A stretch of 64,000 nucleotides of DNA from JBGQBN01 sp041494805. GTDB lineage: Bacteria; Acidobacteriota; Terriglobia; Terriglobales; Acidobacteriaceae. Below the pieces are notes generated by a model, which did not search any database, was not told the DNA's origin, and was given only the letters and a program-made list of their open reading frames with translations. Each line of letters begins with the position of its first letter. Positions within the stretch are counted from its first letter, which is position 1. The stretch spans positions 1 to 64,000 of the forward strand of contig JBGQBN010000005.1 in the NCBI GenBank assembly GCA_041494805.1, given 5' to 3'. A program made the translations under genes and the position numbers. Positions 9,728-18,893 of this stretch are shown piece by piece.

Positions 9728-10507
9728 GTGAAGCTCCGGGAGATGGGAATTGTATTGCGGAACATGATTCTTGGCGGGAATCTGGAGTTTCTTGCGGCCA
9801 TCCGCACGCCTCGAATGGCCGCTTATTATGCAGGCGAGTGCAGATTCTTGTACCGATGCATGTTCCCTGACCACGGCCTTCCCCAAAAGCCCGTGTGGGA
9901 GGTCCTAAAAGCCGATGTGGCCTCCGTGACCTTTTACGGGCCTGCTGCCAAGGAATGGTTTCGCCCAATGGCTTCGTTCACGGCTGATCTGGTCTCAATG
10001 TGTATGTTGTGCCAGATCCTCAAGCCAAGGGTTGTTTTTGAAATAGGAACATTTCGTGGTGCCGGGGCACTACACTGGGCCGCCAATGCCCCAGACGCAG
10101 AGGTCTACACTTTGGACTTGCCGTCTGCCGTTTCTCCGTCTCTGGCAGTGACTACGCTTGATCGCGCACATATCAGTAGTCATGCGGAAGCGGTGCATAT
10201 GCAATTTCAAGGAAAACCTGAAGAGCAGAGAATTCATTGCCTTTACGGAGACAGTGCAACATTTGACTTCTCGCCATTTTTCGGCAGGGTAGATCTCTTC
10301 TTCATTGACGGAGCGCATAGTTACGAATACGTGCGAAACGACACGCTCAACGCTTTCAAATGCTGTAAGCCGGGGAGCGTCATTGCCTGGCACGACTATG
10401 GAAGAGTCGGCCTGAACGAAGTAACGAAGTGGCTTCATGAGCTGTCACGCCAGGGAAAAGAGATTTGCCGTGTTCCGGGTGGATCCCTAGCATACACACA
10501 AGTCTAG
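9728..10507 (+). CDS. Class I SAM-dependent methyltransferase (Methyltransf_24/CmcI-like)
   Basis: The protein has 259 residues from a GTG start with AAGGA about 10 bases upstream. The SAM-binding core is visible: ILKPRVVFEIGTFRGAGAL (motif I with the GxxxG turn), AEVYTLDLPS (motif II acidic residue), and VDLFFIDGAHSYEYVRND followed by VIAWHDYG. The last motif (FIDGAHxYExVxxD, then HDY) is typical of the family that acts on small molecules and sugars in polysaccharide loci. The acceptor is unknown; probably an O-methyl group on an EPS sugar. It lies between the beta-helix gene and a glycosyltransferase on the same strand. Confidence 0.75.
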   Translation: MKLREMGIVLRNMILGGNLEFLAAIRTPRMAAYYAGECRFLYRCMFPDHGLPQKPVWEVLKADVASVTFYGPAAKEWFRPMASFTADLVSMCMLCQILKPRVVFEIGTFRGAGALHWAANAPDAEVYTLDLPSAVSPSLAVTTLDRAHISSHAEAVHMQFQGKPEEQRIHCLYGDSATFDFSPFFGRVDLFFIDGAHSYEYVRNDTLNAFKCCKPGSVIAWHDYGRVGLNEVTKWLHELSRQGKEICRVPGGSLAYTQV

Positions 10508-10573
10508 TCTAAGGGATGTGCCAATCTCTGGAGGACAGTTGCGACCGTAGCTGTAGCAAGGCGAGTTCTGAGA

Positions 10574-11668
10574 ATGAAGCGGGTTGCGATCGTCCAGCCA
10601 AACCTGGCTCAATATCGATTGCCAGTCTTTCTGGAATTGAGCCGATATTGTCGGGTGGATCTGCTTTTTTCGCAGGCGAGTCCTGAGTTGGGGTTTGGCA
10701 CTGTTAGCCACCCAGAAACTCCGGACCTTCGCTTTTTCGAAGTTACTACTCTGAGACCCTTTGGTGACAAGATCGGGATGATACAGTTGGGTCTGACGAG
10801 GTATTTGCTTCGGGAGAGGCCCGATGTAGTGTTGATTTTTGCCAACCCGCGCTACGTTACTTTCTGGACGACTCTCTTGGTGGCGCGGCTGTGTGGTATC
10901 CGCGTCTTCGCGCATGGACACGGGCTTTATAAATGGTCTCGTATCAACTTGTTCTACCGCCTCATGGTCAGGCTCATGCTGCGATTGGTCACGTCTTATA
11001 TCGCCTATGCTCCGTTCGTGCGCGAATCGTTTCTGGCTCACGGATTTTCCGCTGAGAAAGTCTCTGTTGCTCCAAATTCGCTGCTGGTTCCGTCTGTTGT
11101 TCGGCCAGAGGAAAAGCTGGGGACAGAGCGTGGTGTTCTTTTTCTGGGAAGACTGCGGCAGGATAGCAACTTAGATCTACTAATGCGAATAGTGGCACGC
11201 TTACGTCAGGAGGACGGGATTCCGCTCACTGTAGACGTGGTTGGGTCTGGAGAGTTTGCAGCTCAACTCCGAAAAGAATGGGCGCATTCCTGGATCCACT
11301 GGCATGGTGAGACGTATGATCCGGGTAAGATCCGCGAGATTTCCCTGAACTGCTTTGTCGGGTGCTACCCCGGGAATGCAGGGCTCAGCGTCGTACACTT
11401 GATGGCCCTGAGCCTGCCCGTCGTCACCCACGATGATGTTTCGCGTCAAGGTCCGGAACCCAGCTTTATCCAGAACGGCGTTAGCGGAATACTCTACGAT
11501 CATGACCTACCGGAAGATTCACTTTATCGCGTCTTGAAGTCGCTCGCCCAGCAGCCGGCGCGCGTGGCGCAGATGCAGCGAGCGGCTTTCGAACGGTATC
11601 GAGAGCTCGTCAATCCGTCGCTTGCCGTGCACCTGTGGGGAATCATTGGTGGAGAAAGGGCAGCATGA
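10574..11668 (+). CDS. Glycosyltransferase, GT4-type
   Basis: The protein has 364 residues. The N-terminal domain begins AIVQPNLAQYRLPVFLELS, as in GT4 enzymes that work on lipid-linked acceptors. The C-terminal domain has GVLFLGRLRQDSNLDLLM (donor-binding GR-x-K/R region) and later GNAGLSVVHLMALSLPVVT, the acidic-free equivalent of the usual EGxPxxxxEA motif, followed by IQNGVSGILYD. The missing Glu in that motif is a small oddity. The cytoplasmic role would be to add one sugar to the EPS repeat unit. The stop codon overlaps the ATG of the remnant gene at 11665. Confidence 0.75.
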   Translation: MKRVAIVQPNLAQYRLPVFLELSRYCRVDLLFSQASPELGFGTVSHPETPDLRFFEVTTLRPFGDKIGMIQLGLTRYLLRERPDVVLIFANPRYVTFWTTLLVARLCGIRVFAHGHGLYKWSRINLFYRLMVRLMLRLVTSYIAYAPFVRESFLAHGFSAEKVSVAPNSLLVPSVVRPEEKLGTERGVLFLGRLRQDSNLDLLMRIVARLRQEDGIPLTVDVVGSGEFAAQLRKEWAHSWIHWHGETYDPGKIREISLNCFVGCYPGNAGLSVVHLMALSLPVVTHDDVSRQGPEPSFIQNGVSGILYDHDLPEDSLYRVLKSLAQQPARVAQMQRAAFERYRELVNPSLAVHLWGIIGGERAA

Positions 11669-11781
11669 GAATCGTTTTCCTGCTCCCGCTATATCCTCTT
11701 GGTGGTGATCCGTGGGAGGGTGCTGACCGAGACTTTCGCAGCGGTAGAGAAGCCACTGTTGTCGATTCGAGCAAGGCTTAG
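11665..11781 (+). pseudogene. 38-codon remnant of a glycosyltransferase N-terminus
   Basis: An ATG overlapping the preceding stop (ATGA) opens MRIVFLLPLYPLGGDPWEG, which is the usual beginning of GT4 glycosyltransferases (MRIVFLxPxYPxGG). The frame runs into a TAG at 11779-11781 after 38 residues, and nothing homologous continues before the methyltransferase at 11856. The tail after DPWEG is low in hydrophobic residues and looks like random sequence. Inferred: a glycosyltransferase gene deleted except for its first 15-20 codons. The ATGA coupling is a trace of the former operon. Confidence 0.45.
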
Positions 11782-11855
11782 TCTGTGTACTCAATTCAGC
11801 GCGGGAGCGATTCCTTCTTCAGGCAGCGTTTCTGGCACCTAAGGAAGTCTACGCA

Positions 11856-12758
11856 ATGCTTCTTGATAAGCCCTTAGTGAGTTCAGTAAGAAACTCAGTA
11901 AAGAAAAAGATGAAGCCCTTTCTATTGAAAACGCGTCTGGGTCGACTTGTGCTCATTCCAGTCCGGCTCCGTACGGCTCTCGGCTACTATACCCCTCAGT
12001 TGAAGCGAATGGTCGCCTGGGCGGTCTCGTCCCGAGAATTTAGCAATTTCACATTTGACATAACTCAGGAGAATTGCGGGTATTTGGCCCACACTGTTTC
12101 CGTGATAACCGGTGTGCCGTATTCCGCGGCAATGGGTTATCTTAATGAACTTCAAGAGGATGAGGTATTAAAGCAACATGTCATTGAAGGGACCCGTAAG
12201 AGCGCCATGCGATATTGCGCCGACGAGCGTTGTGCGTTCGGGAGGCGATTGGGATGGTATGCCTTCGTCCGCATATTGAAGCCTCGTGTAGTCGTGGAGA
12301 CAGGAGTAGACAAGGGCCTGGGGGCGGTCGCGCTTTGCGCCGCCCTCATGCGCAATGAGGCTGAGGGATTCCCTGGCCGATACTTCGGTACAGACAAAGA
12401 CCCGGAGGCGGGGTCCTTATTGACGGAACCTTACAGCAGAGTGGGCAAGATTCTGTACGGCGATTCGATACAGTCACTACAGTCCATTCCCGAGATCGAT
12501 ATTTTTATCAATGATAGCGACCACTCTGCGGAATACGAGCGGCGGGAGTACGAAACTATAGCGCCGAAGTTAGGCGCCGAGGGGCTTATTCTCGGCGACA
12601 ATGCTCATTGCAACGACGTCTTGGCGAGGTTTTCCACGGAGCGAGGGCGCCAGTTTATCTTTTTTCGAGAGCAACCGAAAGATCATTGGTATCCAGGTAG
12701 TGGAATAGGCATTTCATTCATAAGGCACGCTCGATACTCTGCGCGCCTGATTGCCTAG
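11856..12758 (+). CDS. Class I SAM-dependent methyltransferase
   Basis: The protein has 300 residues. A basic, hydrophobic N-terminal part of about 100 residues precedes the SAM domain. The domain begins VRILKPRVVVETGVDKGLGAV (motif I), with YFGTDKDPEAG (acidic motif II) and IDIFINDSDHSAEYERREYE, then LILGDNAHCND. The pattern resembles the other Methyltransf_24-like genes in this locus, with an Asp-Ser-Asp-His variant of the usual DGxHxYE motif. It presumably methylates an EPS sugar; the substrate cannot be told from sequence. The start chosen is the first ATG, 84 bases after the upstream remnant. Confidence 0.65.
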   Translation: MLLDKPLVSSVRNSVKKKMKPFLLKTRLGRLVLIPVRLRTALGYYTPQLKRMVAWAVSSREFSNFTFDITQENCGYLAHTVSVITGVPYSAAMGYLNELQEDEVLKQHVIEGTRKSAMRYCADERCAFGRRLGWYAFVRILKPRVVVETGVDKGLGAVALCAALMRNEAEGFPGRYFGTDKDPEAGSLLTEPYSRVGKILYGDSIQSLQSIPEIDIFINDSDHSAEYERREYETIAPKLGAEGLILGDNAHCNDVLARFSTERGRQFIFFREQPKDHWYPGSGIGISFIRHARYSARLIA

Positions 12759-12817
12759 CAAGACACTAAACGGAACCAAGGCACACCCGCCGCAACACGC
12801 CGATCGAAACACGTAAA

Positions 12818-14071
12818 ATGCGAATTCTACAAGTCATCTCCGCTCTATCACCCCGCTATGGAGGTCCCTCCGTTGCTGGGCCGGAGCTTTCCCGTGAGCT
12901 GTCTCGACAGGGCCATCAAGTCTCGATTTACACGAGTGATGTGGATGGGAAGGGCCATCTGCAAGTTCCTCTTGAGCAGCCGCTGCTCGACCAAGGCGTC
13001 GAGATCCTCTATTTTCACGGATGGAGCGAACTTGGGAAATACATGTTTTCTCCCGGGCTCTGGCGCGCGCTGCGAGACAATGTGGCACAGTTTGATATTG
13101 TGCACATATGGTCCGTCTACAGTTTCTCGACCACCGCAGCGGCCTACTGGTGCCGCAAACGCGGAGTGCCATATCTAGTATTTCCACACGGTTCGCTCGA
13201 TCCCTTTCTTCGCCGCAGAAATCGTCCGCGGAAGTGGCTGTACACCAAGGTTTTCGCAGAGCAGGATTACCGAGCGGCAGCGGCCGTAATGTTCAATTGC
13301 GTGGAGGAGATGCGTTTGGCGTCTGACTGGTCTGGCTTGAGACCACGCCACGGTCTCGGCAAAAGAACGCCAAGGCGAGTCATCGTGCCGATTGGCATTG
13401 ACCCGAAGTGGCTTGAACCGGATGATGTTGCCGCCGGAGCGCGCCTCCGCCGTAAGTACCCCGAACTTGCAGGGCGGCGGCTTGTTGTTTACTTCGGGCG
13501 GATCAATTTCAAGAAGGGGCTGGACATTCTTGCGCGCGCCTTCTCCGAAGTTGCGCGTGACCGCGACGACCTTCATCTAGTTCTGGCGGGCCCGGACAGT
13601 GAAGGTTATGGCCATAAAGTTCGGGACTGGCTCGCGCACGGAGGCGCCCTACGAAAGACAACTTTTACTGGATTGCTCGAAGGTGAAGATCGCTTTTCCG
13701 TGTTACGGGAAGCAGAGATCTTCGCGCTCCCTTCCTACACGGAGAATTTCGGACAGTCTGTCGTCGAAGCAATGGCGAGCGGCGTGCCCGTTGTTATTTC
13801 CGATAAAGTGAATATCTGGCCAGACGTGTCGCGAGCCGAGGCGGGACTGGTTGTGCCGTGCGATCCCGGCGCGACTGCCCAGGCTCTTCGCAGTCTGCTG
13901 GATAATCCTGTGCGCGGCAAAGAGATGGGAGTTCGTGGCAAGAAATGGGTAGCGGAGCACCTTACTTGGAACGTCGTAGGCCAACAGATGATCCAGGCGT
14001 ATGAAGAAGTAATCGCTGATGCTGGTAACACCAGATTACCTGAGGCAACCGAGATGCGCAGGGTTTCGTGA
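12818..14071 (+). CDS. Glycosyltransferase, GT4-type
   Basis: The protein has 417 residues. The N-terminal domain starts MRILQVISALSPRYGGPSVA, a signature of GT4 enzymes with the Gly-Gly loop. The C-terminal domain carries VVYFGRINFKKGLDILARAF (donor phosphate binding) and ALPSYTENFGQSVVEAMASG, in which the Glu of ENFGxxxxEA is the expected catalytic/nucleotide-contacting residue. It is a full-length GT-B fold acting at the cytoplasmic membrane face. It is separated by about 60 bases from the methyltransferase upstream and is followed by a 183-base gap. Confidence 0.85.
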   Translation: MRILQVISALSPRYGGPSVAGPELSRELSRQGHQVSIYTSDVDGKGHLQVPLEQPLLDQGVEILYFHGWSELGKYMFSPGLWRALRDNVAQFDIVHIWSVYSFSTTAAAYWCRKRGVPYLVFPHGSLDPFLRRRNRPRKWLYTKVFAEQDYRAAAAVMFNCVEEMRLASDWSGLRPRHGLGKRTPRRVIVPIGIDPKWLEPDDVAAGARLRRKYPELAGRRLVVYFGRINFKKGLDILARAFSEVARDRDDLHLVLAGPDSEGYGHKVRDWLAHGGALRKTTFTGLLEGEDRFSVLREAEIFALPSYTENFGQSVVEAMASGVPVVISDKVNIWPDVSRAEAGLVVPCDPGATAQALRSLLDNPVRGKEMGVRGKKWVAEHLTWNVVGQQMIQAYEEVIADAGNTRLPEATEMRRVS

Positions 14072-14254
14072 TCCACCGGTCGAATTGGGGCACCGGCCCG
14101 ATCGGACTCCAACCCGCTAGAGATTGCAGGATTACAGCAGGTTTCTCAGCTATAGCATTTGTCTTGAAAACAAGAAACCAAGGGGCAGCACTGCGAAACA
14201 GAGGGCTCATTTGAGTATGCGGTCAGACTCCAACTCTTTTCCGGAAAAAGAAAT

Positions 14255-15271
14255 TTGAGCCAAACTACCCAAAATCTACCCTCGTGTCTGGCGTTGCCAG
14301 AGCTCTCGACCAAGCAACTATCATCGTCACCTCCAACATCCGCCTGCATAGTATGCTCGGAACGTCTTCTACCCTGCGTCAACGGGCTATTCGACACTCG
14401 CTTCGGAGTGGAAGGCACTTACCAGGTGCGATGCTGCGGTCACTGCGGCCTTGAGCAAATCGATCCGCGACCGGTGCCGGATGACTTGAAGAAACTGTAT
14501 GAAACTTACTACAACTTCGGAGGGGAGCGGGGAACCACTTACGTCCGCTTGCGGGAATGGTTTTTCGCTTCCCGGCTCTATCGCATCTGGCTGGCTTTGG
14601 ACGGAGACGGCTCCTTTCACACCCGAAAAGGCAGCGGTCGGCTGCTGGACATCGGATGTAACGAGGGCCGCGGCCTCAAAATCTACAGACGTAATGGCTT
14701 TCGTCCAGAGGGATTGGAGCTGAACGCAAGGGCAGCAGAAGTCGCTCGAGCCGCAGGGTTCACAGTGTATGAAACCCTGCTGGAAGATTTCTACGCGACC
14801 GCTCCCTATGACGTGGTCGTGCTTTCCAATGTGCTTGAGCACTCCCTGGATCCCAAACACATGCTCCGAGACGTAGCTCGCATCTTGAAGCCTGGCGGTC
14901 AGGTGTGGATTAGTTGCCCCAACAGCCAGAGCTGGCTGCGCAAGCTTTTCGGTCGTGCCTGGATTAACTGGCACGTGCCTTTTCATATCGTTCACTTCTC
15001 TCCCAGGACTTTGCGAGGATTGCTTGTCGAAGCCGGTTTCACGGGTATCACATTCCGCCAGATCACACCGGCCTTGTGGGTGGCGTCTTCTATCATCACG
15101 CGGATGTTTGCCCACGCCGGCAGGCCAACTCGGCAACTCAGGAATCCGTCGCTGATTTTGGCGCTCATGTGTTTTGCTAGGATCGTGCTGTTTCCTCTGC
15201 TTTACATCGGTAATCGACTGGGCTACGGAGACTGTCTTGTTGCAGCAGCGGAGGCTACATTGGCTCCTTGA
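14255..15271 (+). CDS. Class I SAM methyltransferase with N-terminal Cys-rich (zinc-finger-like) segment
   Basis: The protein has 338 residues from a TTG start. Residues 30-70 contain CIVC and CCGHCG, a paired-Cys knuckle seen at the N-terminus of many sugar methyltransferases. The SAM core follows: RLLDIGCNEGRGLKIYRRNG (motif I), FRPEGLELNARAAEVAR (acidic end of beta-2) and YDVVVLSNVLEHSLDPKHML (motif IV), then LKPGGQVWISCPN. The C-terminal third contains hydrophobic stretches (SLILALMCFARIVLFPLLYI), suggesting membrane association. Its acceptor is probably a lipid-linked or nucleotide-linked sugar. It lies just upstream of gmd. Confidence 0.8.
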   Translation: MSQTTQNLPSCLALPELSTKQLSSSPPTSACIVCSERLLPCVNGLFDTRFGVEGTYQVRCCGHCGLEQIDPRPVPDDLKKLYETYYNFGGERGTTYVRLREWFFASRLYRIWLALDGDGSFHTRKGSGRLLDIGCNEGRGLKIYRRNGFRPEGLELNARAAEVARAAGFTVYETLLEDFYATAPYDVVVLSNVLEHSLDPKHMLRDVARILKPGGQVWISCPNSQSWLRKLFGRAWINWHVPFHIVHFSPRTLRGLLVEAGFTGITFRQITPALWVASSIITRMFAHAGRPTRQLRNPSLILALMCFARIVLFPLLYIGNRLGYGDCLVAAAEATLAP

Positions 15272-15330
15272 CTACGGTCGAAAGTTTGGCTTGCTGGCTC
15301 GACAGGTGATTCCCGCTATTTGATCTCACT

Positions 15331-16413
15331 ATGAAGAAAGCACTGATCACCGGTATCACCGGACAGGATGGCTCGTATCTCGCCGAGTTTCTGCTCGATA
15401 AGGGATACGAGGTGCACGGCATAAAGCGCCGTACCTCCTTGCTGAATACAGAACGTGTGGATCATCTCTATCAGGATCCGCACGTGCTTGATCGGCGATT
15501 TGTTTTGCACTACGGCGACATGACGGATTCGAATAGCCTGATCCGGGTACTACAAGAAGTACAGCCCGATGAGGTCTACAACCTGGCCGCTCAGAGCCAC
15601 GTAGCGGTCTCTTTCGAACAGCCTGAATTCACTGCTAACACGGATGCGCTGGGCACACTGCGTCTGCTGGAGGGGATCCGTATTTTAGGAATGCAGGACC
15701 GGGTACGTTTCTATCAGGCATCCAGCTCCGAGCTTTACGGACTGGTTCATGAAAGTCCGCAGAATGAGCGCACGCCGTTTCATCCCCGATCCCCTTACGG
15801 CGTAGCCAAGCTGTACGCTTTCTGGACCACGGTCAACTACCGCGAAGCTTATGGCATGTACGCTTGCAACGGCATTCTGTTCAATCATGAATCACCCGTT
15901 CGCGGCGAAACCTTCGTTAGCCGCAAGATCACCCGAGGCCTCGCGCGTATCAAGGTCGGCCTGCAAGATCGGCTTTACGTTGGCAACCTCGATGCCAGAA
16001 GAGACTGGGGCCACGCCCGAGATTACGTCGAGATGCAGTGGCTCATGCTGCAGCAAGACAAGCCTGAGGACTTTGTGATCGCTACCGGTGAGCAACACTC
16101 CGTCCGCGAGTTCGTGAATACGGCTGCTACTGAACTTGGCATGTCACTTTCCTGGGAAGGATCGGGTATCGAGGAAAAAGGACACGATGCCCAGGGAAAA
16201 TGTATTGTGCAGGTAGATCCCCGCTATTTTCGCCCTGCTGAGGTGGACTCTTTGCTGGGAGATGCTAGCAAAGCTCGGGTGAAGCTCGGTTGGAAAGCCC
16301 GTTTCAATTTTCCGGAATTGGTCCGTGAGATGGTCGCCGCCGATTTGCAAGCCGCCGAACGCGATCAGTTAGTCAAATCTTCCGGTTACAGAGTGTACGA
16401 ATACCACGATTAA
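15331..16413 (+). CDS. gmd: GDP-mannose 4,6-dehydratase
   Basis: The 360-residue extended SDR converts GDP-D-mannose to GDP-4-keto-6-deoxymannose. The NAD(P)-binding motif is ITGITGQDGSYLAEFLLDKG, the catalytic Tyr/Lys is in SPYGVAKLYAFW, and the Ser/Thr of the triad is in YQASSSELYGLV. The stretch ACNGILFNHESPVRGETFVS and the tail YFRPAEVDSLLGDASKA are hallmarks of true Gmd enzymes. The overall resemblance to the E. coli enzyme is strong, so a canonical GDP-mannose substrate is most likely, although heptose genes lie further down the cluster. It is followed after 3 bases by fcl, the next enzyme of the GDP-fucose route. Confidence 0.95.
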   Translation: MKKALITGITGQDGSYLAEFLLDKGYEVHGIKRRTSLLNTERVDHLYQDPHVLDRRFVLHYGDMTDSNSLIRVLQEVQPDEVYNLAAQSHVAVSFEQPEFTANTDALGTLRLLEGIRILGMQDRVRFYQASSSELYGLVHESPQNERTPFHPRSPYGVAKLYAFWTTVNYREAYGMYACNGILFNHESPVRGETFVSRKITRGLARIKVGLQDRLYVGNLDARRDWGHARDYVEMQWLMLQQDKPEDFVIATGEQHSVREFVNTAATELGMSLSWEGSGIEEKGHDAQGKCIVQVDPRYFRPAEVDSLLGDASKARVKLGWKARFNFPELVREMVAADLQAAERDQLVKSSGYRVYEYHD

Positions 16414-16416
16414 AAC

Positions 16417-17406
16417 ATGCTCGAATCTGACAGAATTTATGTAGCTGGCCATACCGGCCTGCTCGGATCTGCGCTGGTCCGGCGCTTACGGGCGATGGGG
16501 TATAACAACCTTCTCGTCGCGAAGCATAGCGAGGTAGACCTCGCCGATTCGGTGGCGGTGCGGACGTTTTTTGAGCGGGAGCGCCCGCCTTATGTCTTCT
16601 TGGGCGCTGCTAAGGTTGGCGGCATTCTTGCGAACTACTCCTTTCCCGCGGATTTTATATTCGACAATCTTAGAATCCAGACCAATGTCATTGGCGCAGC
16701 CTACCGTAGCGGAGTGAAGCGGCTCTTGTTCGCTGGTTCCAGTTGCATCTATCCTAAGCTCGCTCCCCAGCCCTTGCGTGAGGATTCGCTGCTCACCGGT
16801 CCCTTGGAGTTTACGAATCGCCCCTATGCCGTGGCCAAGATTGCCGGGATCGAGATGTGCTGGGCATACAATCGCCAGTACAACACGCGGTTTTTGGCTG
16901 CGATGTTTACCAATCTCTACGGCCCGGGCGACAAGTACCATCTCACCAATTCCCATCTCATTCCTGCCCTCATCCGCAAGATGCATGAAGCGAAGGTTAG
17001 TGGAGAACGGCAAGTCGCAGTTTGGGGCACGGGAACTCCCCGCCGGGAATTTCTCTATAGCGACGATGCCGCTGATGCCTGCATTTTCCTGCTCAATCTA
17101 CCCGAAGATCGGTTCGCCGAGCTGGTGAATAGTGCAGAGAACGCGCCGCTGGTAAATGTCGGTTGGGGTAAGGACATGACGATTCGAGAAGTTGCCGAAC
17201 TTATCGCCGAAGTGGTCGGATTCGACGAGAACCTGGTATTCGATCCGACAAAACCCGATGGAACTCCGCGCAAGCTGATGGATACCAGCCGCCTGACTGC
17301 CCTGGGATGGAGGCCGCGCACTCGTTTGCGCGAAGGCCTGCAACAGACCTACAGCGACTTCCGTTCCCGCATCGCCGAGAGCCGCCCCTTGGAAGTTGGA
17401 ACCTAG
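16417..17406 (+). CDS. fcl: GDP-L-fucose synthase
   Basis: The 329-residue SDR epimerizes and reduces GDP-4-keto-6-deoxymannose to GDP-L-fucose. The dinucleotide motif is IYVAGHTGLLGSALVRRL. The catalytic residues sit in FAGSSCIYPKLAPQP (Ser and the conserved Cys) and in NRPYAVAKIAGIEMC (Tyr-x3-Lys). The segment FTNLYGPGDKYHLTNSHLIP is diagnostic for this enzyme. It begins three bases after the gmd stop, so the two are almost certainly co-translated. The C-terminus ends close to the start of the WcaI-like glycosyltransferase. Confidence 0.95.
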   Translation: MLESDRIYVAGHTGLLGSALVRRLRAMGYNNLLVAKHSEVDLADSVAVRTFFERERPPYVFLGAAKVGGILANYSFPADFIFDNLRIQTNVIGAAYRSGVKRLLFAGSSCIYPKLAPQPLREDSLLTGPLEFTNRPYAVAKIAGIEMCWAYNRQYNTRFLAAMFTNLYGPGDKYHLTNSHLIPALIRKMHEAKVSGERQVAVWGTGTPRREFLYSDDAADACIFLLNLPEDRFAELVNSAENAPLVNVGWGKDMTIREVAELIAEVVGFDENLVFDPTKPDGTPRKLMDTSRLTALGWRPRTRLREGLQQTYSDFRSRIAESRPLEVGT

Positions 17407-17414
17407 GTAAGACA

Positions 17415-18833
17415 GTGCGCATCCTGATCCACGGCCTCAATTTCGCGCCGGAGCTGGTGGGCGTCGGCAAGTTTACCGGCGAGATAGCGGAATGGTTAGC
17501 CGAAAACGGCCACGACGTTCGTGTAGTCACTGCACCTCCTTTCAATCCAGCTTCGAAAGTGGCCCCTGGCTATTCCGCATGGTGGTATCGGAGGGAAAGT
17601 CGCATTTACCCCTGTGCGGCAAACGTTTCCGAGCACGGCTCGAGCCCATCCGGGCGACCGCAGATGACGGCTTCTCATACGTCGGCAGGGGCGTCCCAAA
17701 CTGCAACAGTGCCGACCGAGACTGGGATACTCATCTCGGAAGTGCGTTCGGGAAAAGAAACTAGACGCGCAGGCCGACTCTCTGTCGTTCGATGTCCACT
17801 TTGGGTTCCGCGCACTCCTTCTGCAGGGAAGCGTGTTTTGCACCTCGCGAGTTTTGCATTCGTCAGCTTCTGGACAATGTTGCGTCAAGTGCCTTGGAAG
17901 CCTGAGGTTGTACTGGTTGTCGAACCGACCCTGTTCTGCGCACCTAACGCTTGGCTCACGGCGCGCCTGTCGGGGGCAAAGATCTGGCTTCATGTCCAAG
18001 ACTTCGAGGTTGACGCCGCTTTCGAACTCGGACTGTTGAATTCTTCGGCCCTTTGGCGGATGGTCGGCTGGCTGGAACAAAAGTGCATGCAGAGTTTCGA
18101 TCGCGTTTCGACGATTTCGGAGAAGATGTGGCTCCGCTTGGCTCAAAAAGGTGTTGAGCCATCTCGTTGCCTGCTGTTTCCTAACTGGGTGGACACCGGC
18201 GCCATTTTTCCTTTACAAAATCCCAGCCCCCTGCGAGCTGAATTGGGCATTCCCCGCGAGTCTGTGGTAGCGCTTTACTCGGGGACCATGGCCCACAAAC
18301 AAGGACTCGAAGTGCTGGCAGAGGTTGTCCGCAGGCTGGTGTCACGAAGTGAATTGCAGTTCGTGTTTTGTGGGGATGGGCCAGTCAAGCCGATCTTGGC
18401 AAACCTGGAGGTAGAGACGAAGAACGTCCGTGTACTGCCCCTTCAACCGGCCGACCGGTTGAATGATTTGCTCAATCTTGCCGATATCCACTTGCTGCCG
18501 CAGCGTGCGAATGCCGCAGACTTGGTGATGCCGTCCAAACTGACGGGCATGCTGGCGAGCGGCCGCCCGGTAGTTGCCAGCGCGTCGGCTGGCACACAAC
18601 TGGCCGAGGTTGTGGATGGCCGAGGCATCGTGGTGCCTCCCGGGGATGTTTCGGCATTTTCGTGGGCGATTGAACAACTGGCTAGCCATTGCGGGTTGCG
18701 CGAGAAACTGGGACGAAGTGCTCGCCTCTATGCAGTTTCCAAGTTGGAAAAGAAGGTCGTATTGCGACGATTCGAGCAAGACTTGCTCGAATTTGTGTAC
18801 GGGTCGCCTGAATATCGGGCGTTACCGAATTAG
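17415..18833 (+). CDS. WcaI-family glycosyltransferase with an in-frame insertion
   Basis: The protein is 472 residues from the GTG at 17415. The longer open frame from 17307 would overlap fcl by 100 bases. It starts VRILIHGLNFAPELVGVGKF, as in colanic-acid WcaI-type GT4 enzymes. The C-terminal domain has VALYSGTMAHKQGLEVLAEV and LADIHLLPQRANAADLVMPS. The normal run from YRRE to VRCPLWVPRTPS is interrupted by about 60 residues (bases about 17600-17780) that are rich in Ser, Thr, Ala and Gly and have no obvious fold. The insertion is in frame, so the gene may still be active. It would transfer a sugar, possibly fucose, to the growing repeat unit. Confidence 0.8.
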   Translation: MRILIHGLNFAPELVGVGKFTGEIAEWLAENGHDVRVVTAPPFNPASKVAPGYSAWWYRRESRIYPCAANVSEHGSSPSGRPQMTASHTSAGASQTATVPTETGILISEVRSGKETRRAGRLSVVRCPLWVPRTPSAGKRVLHLASFAFVSFWTMLRQVPWKPEVVLVVEPTLFCAPNAWLTARLSGAKIWLHVQDFEVDAAFELGLLNSSALWRMVGWLEQKCMQSFDRVSTISEKMWLRLAQKGVEPSRCLLFPNWVDTGAIFPLQNPSPLRAELGIPRESVVALYSGTMAHKQGLEVLAEVVRRLVSRSELQFVFCGDGPVKPILANLEVETKNVRVLPLQPADRLNDLLNLADIHLLPQRANAADLVMPSKLTGMLASGRPVVASASAGTQLAEVVDGRGIVVPPGDVSAFSWAIEQLASHCGLREKLGRSARLYAVSKLEKKVVLRRFEQDLLEFVYGSPEYRALPN

Positions 18834-18893
18834 GTTCTTCGTCGGTCCCTGGCTCTCGATTCCATTATTTGCAAGACGAGGCGATCAGCTAAC

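Noticed and set aside
14387..15136. 249-codon open frame antisense to the methyltransferase at 14255
   Set aside because: The plus-strand gene has clear SAM motifs; the antisense product has none.
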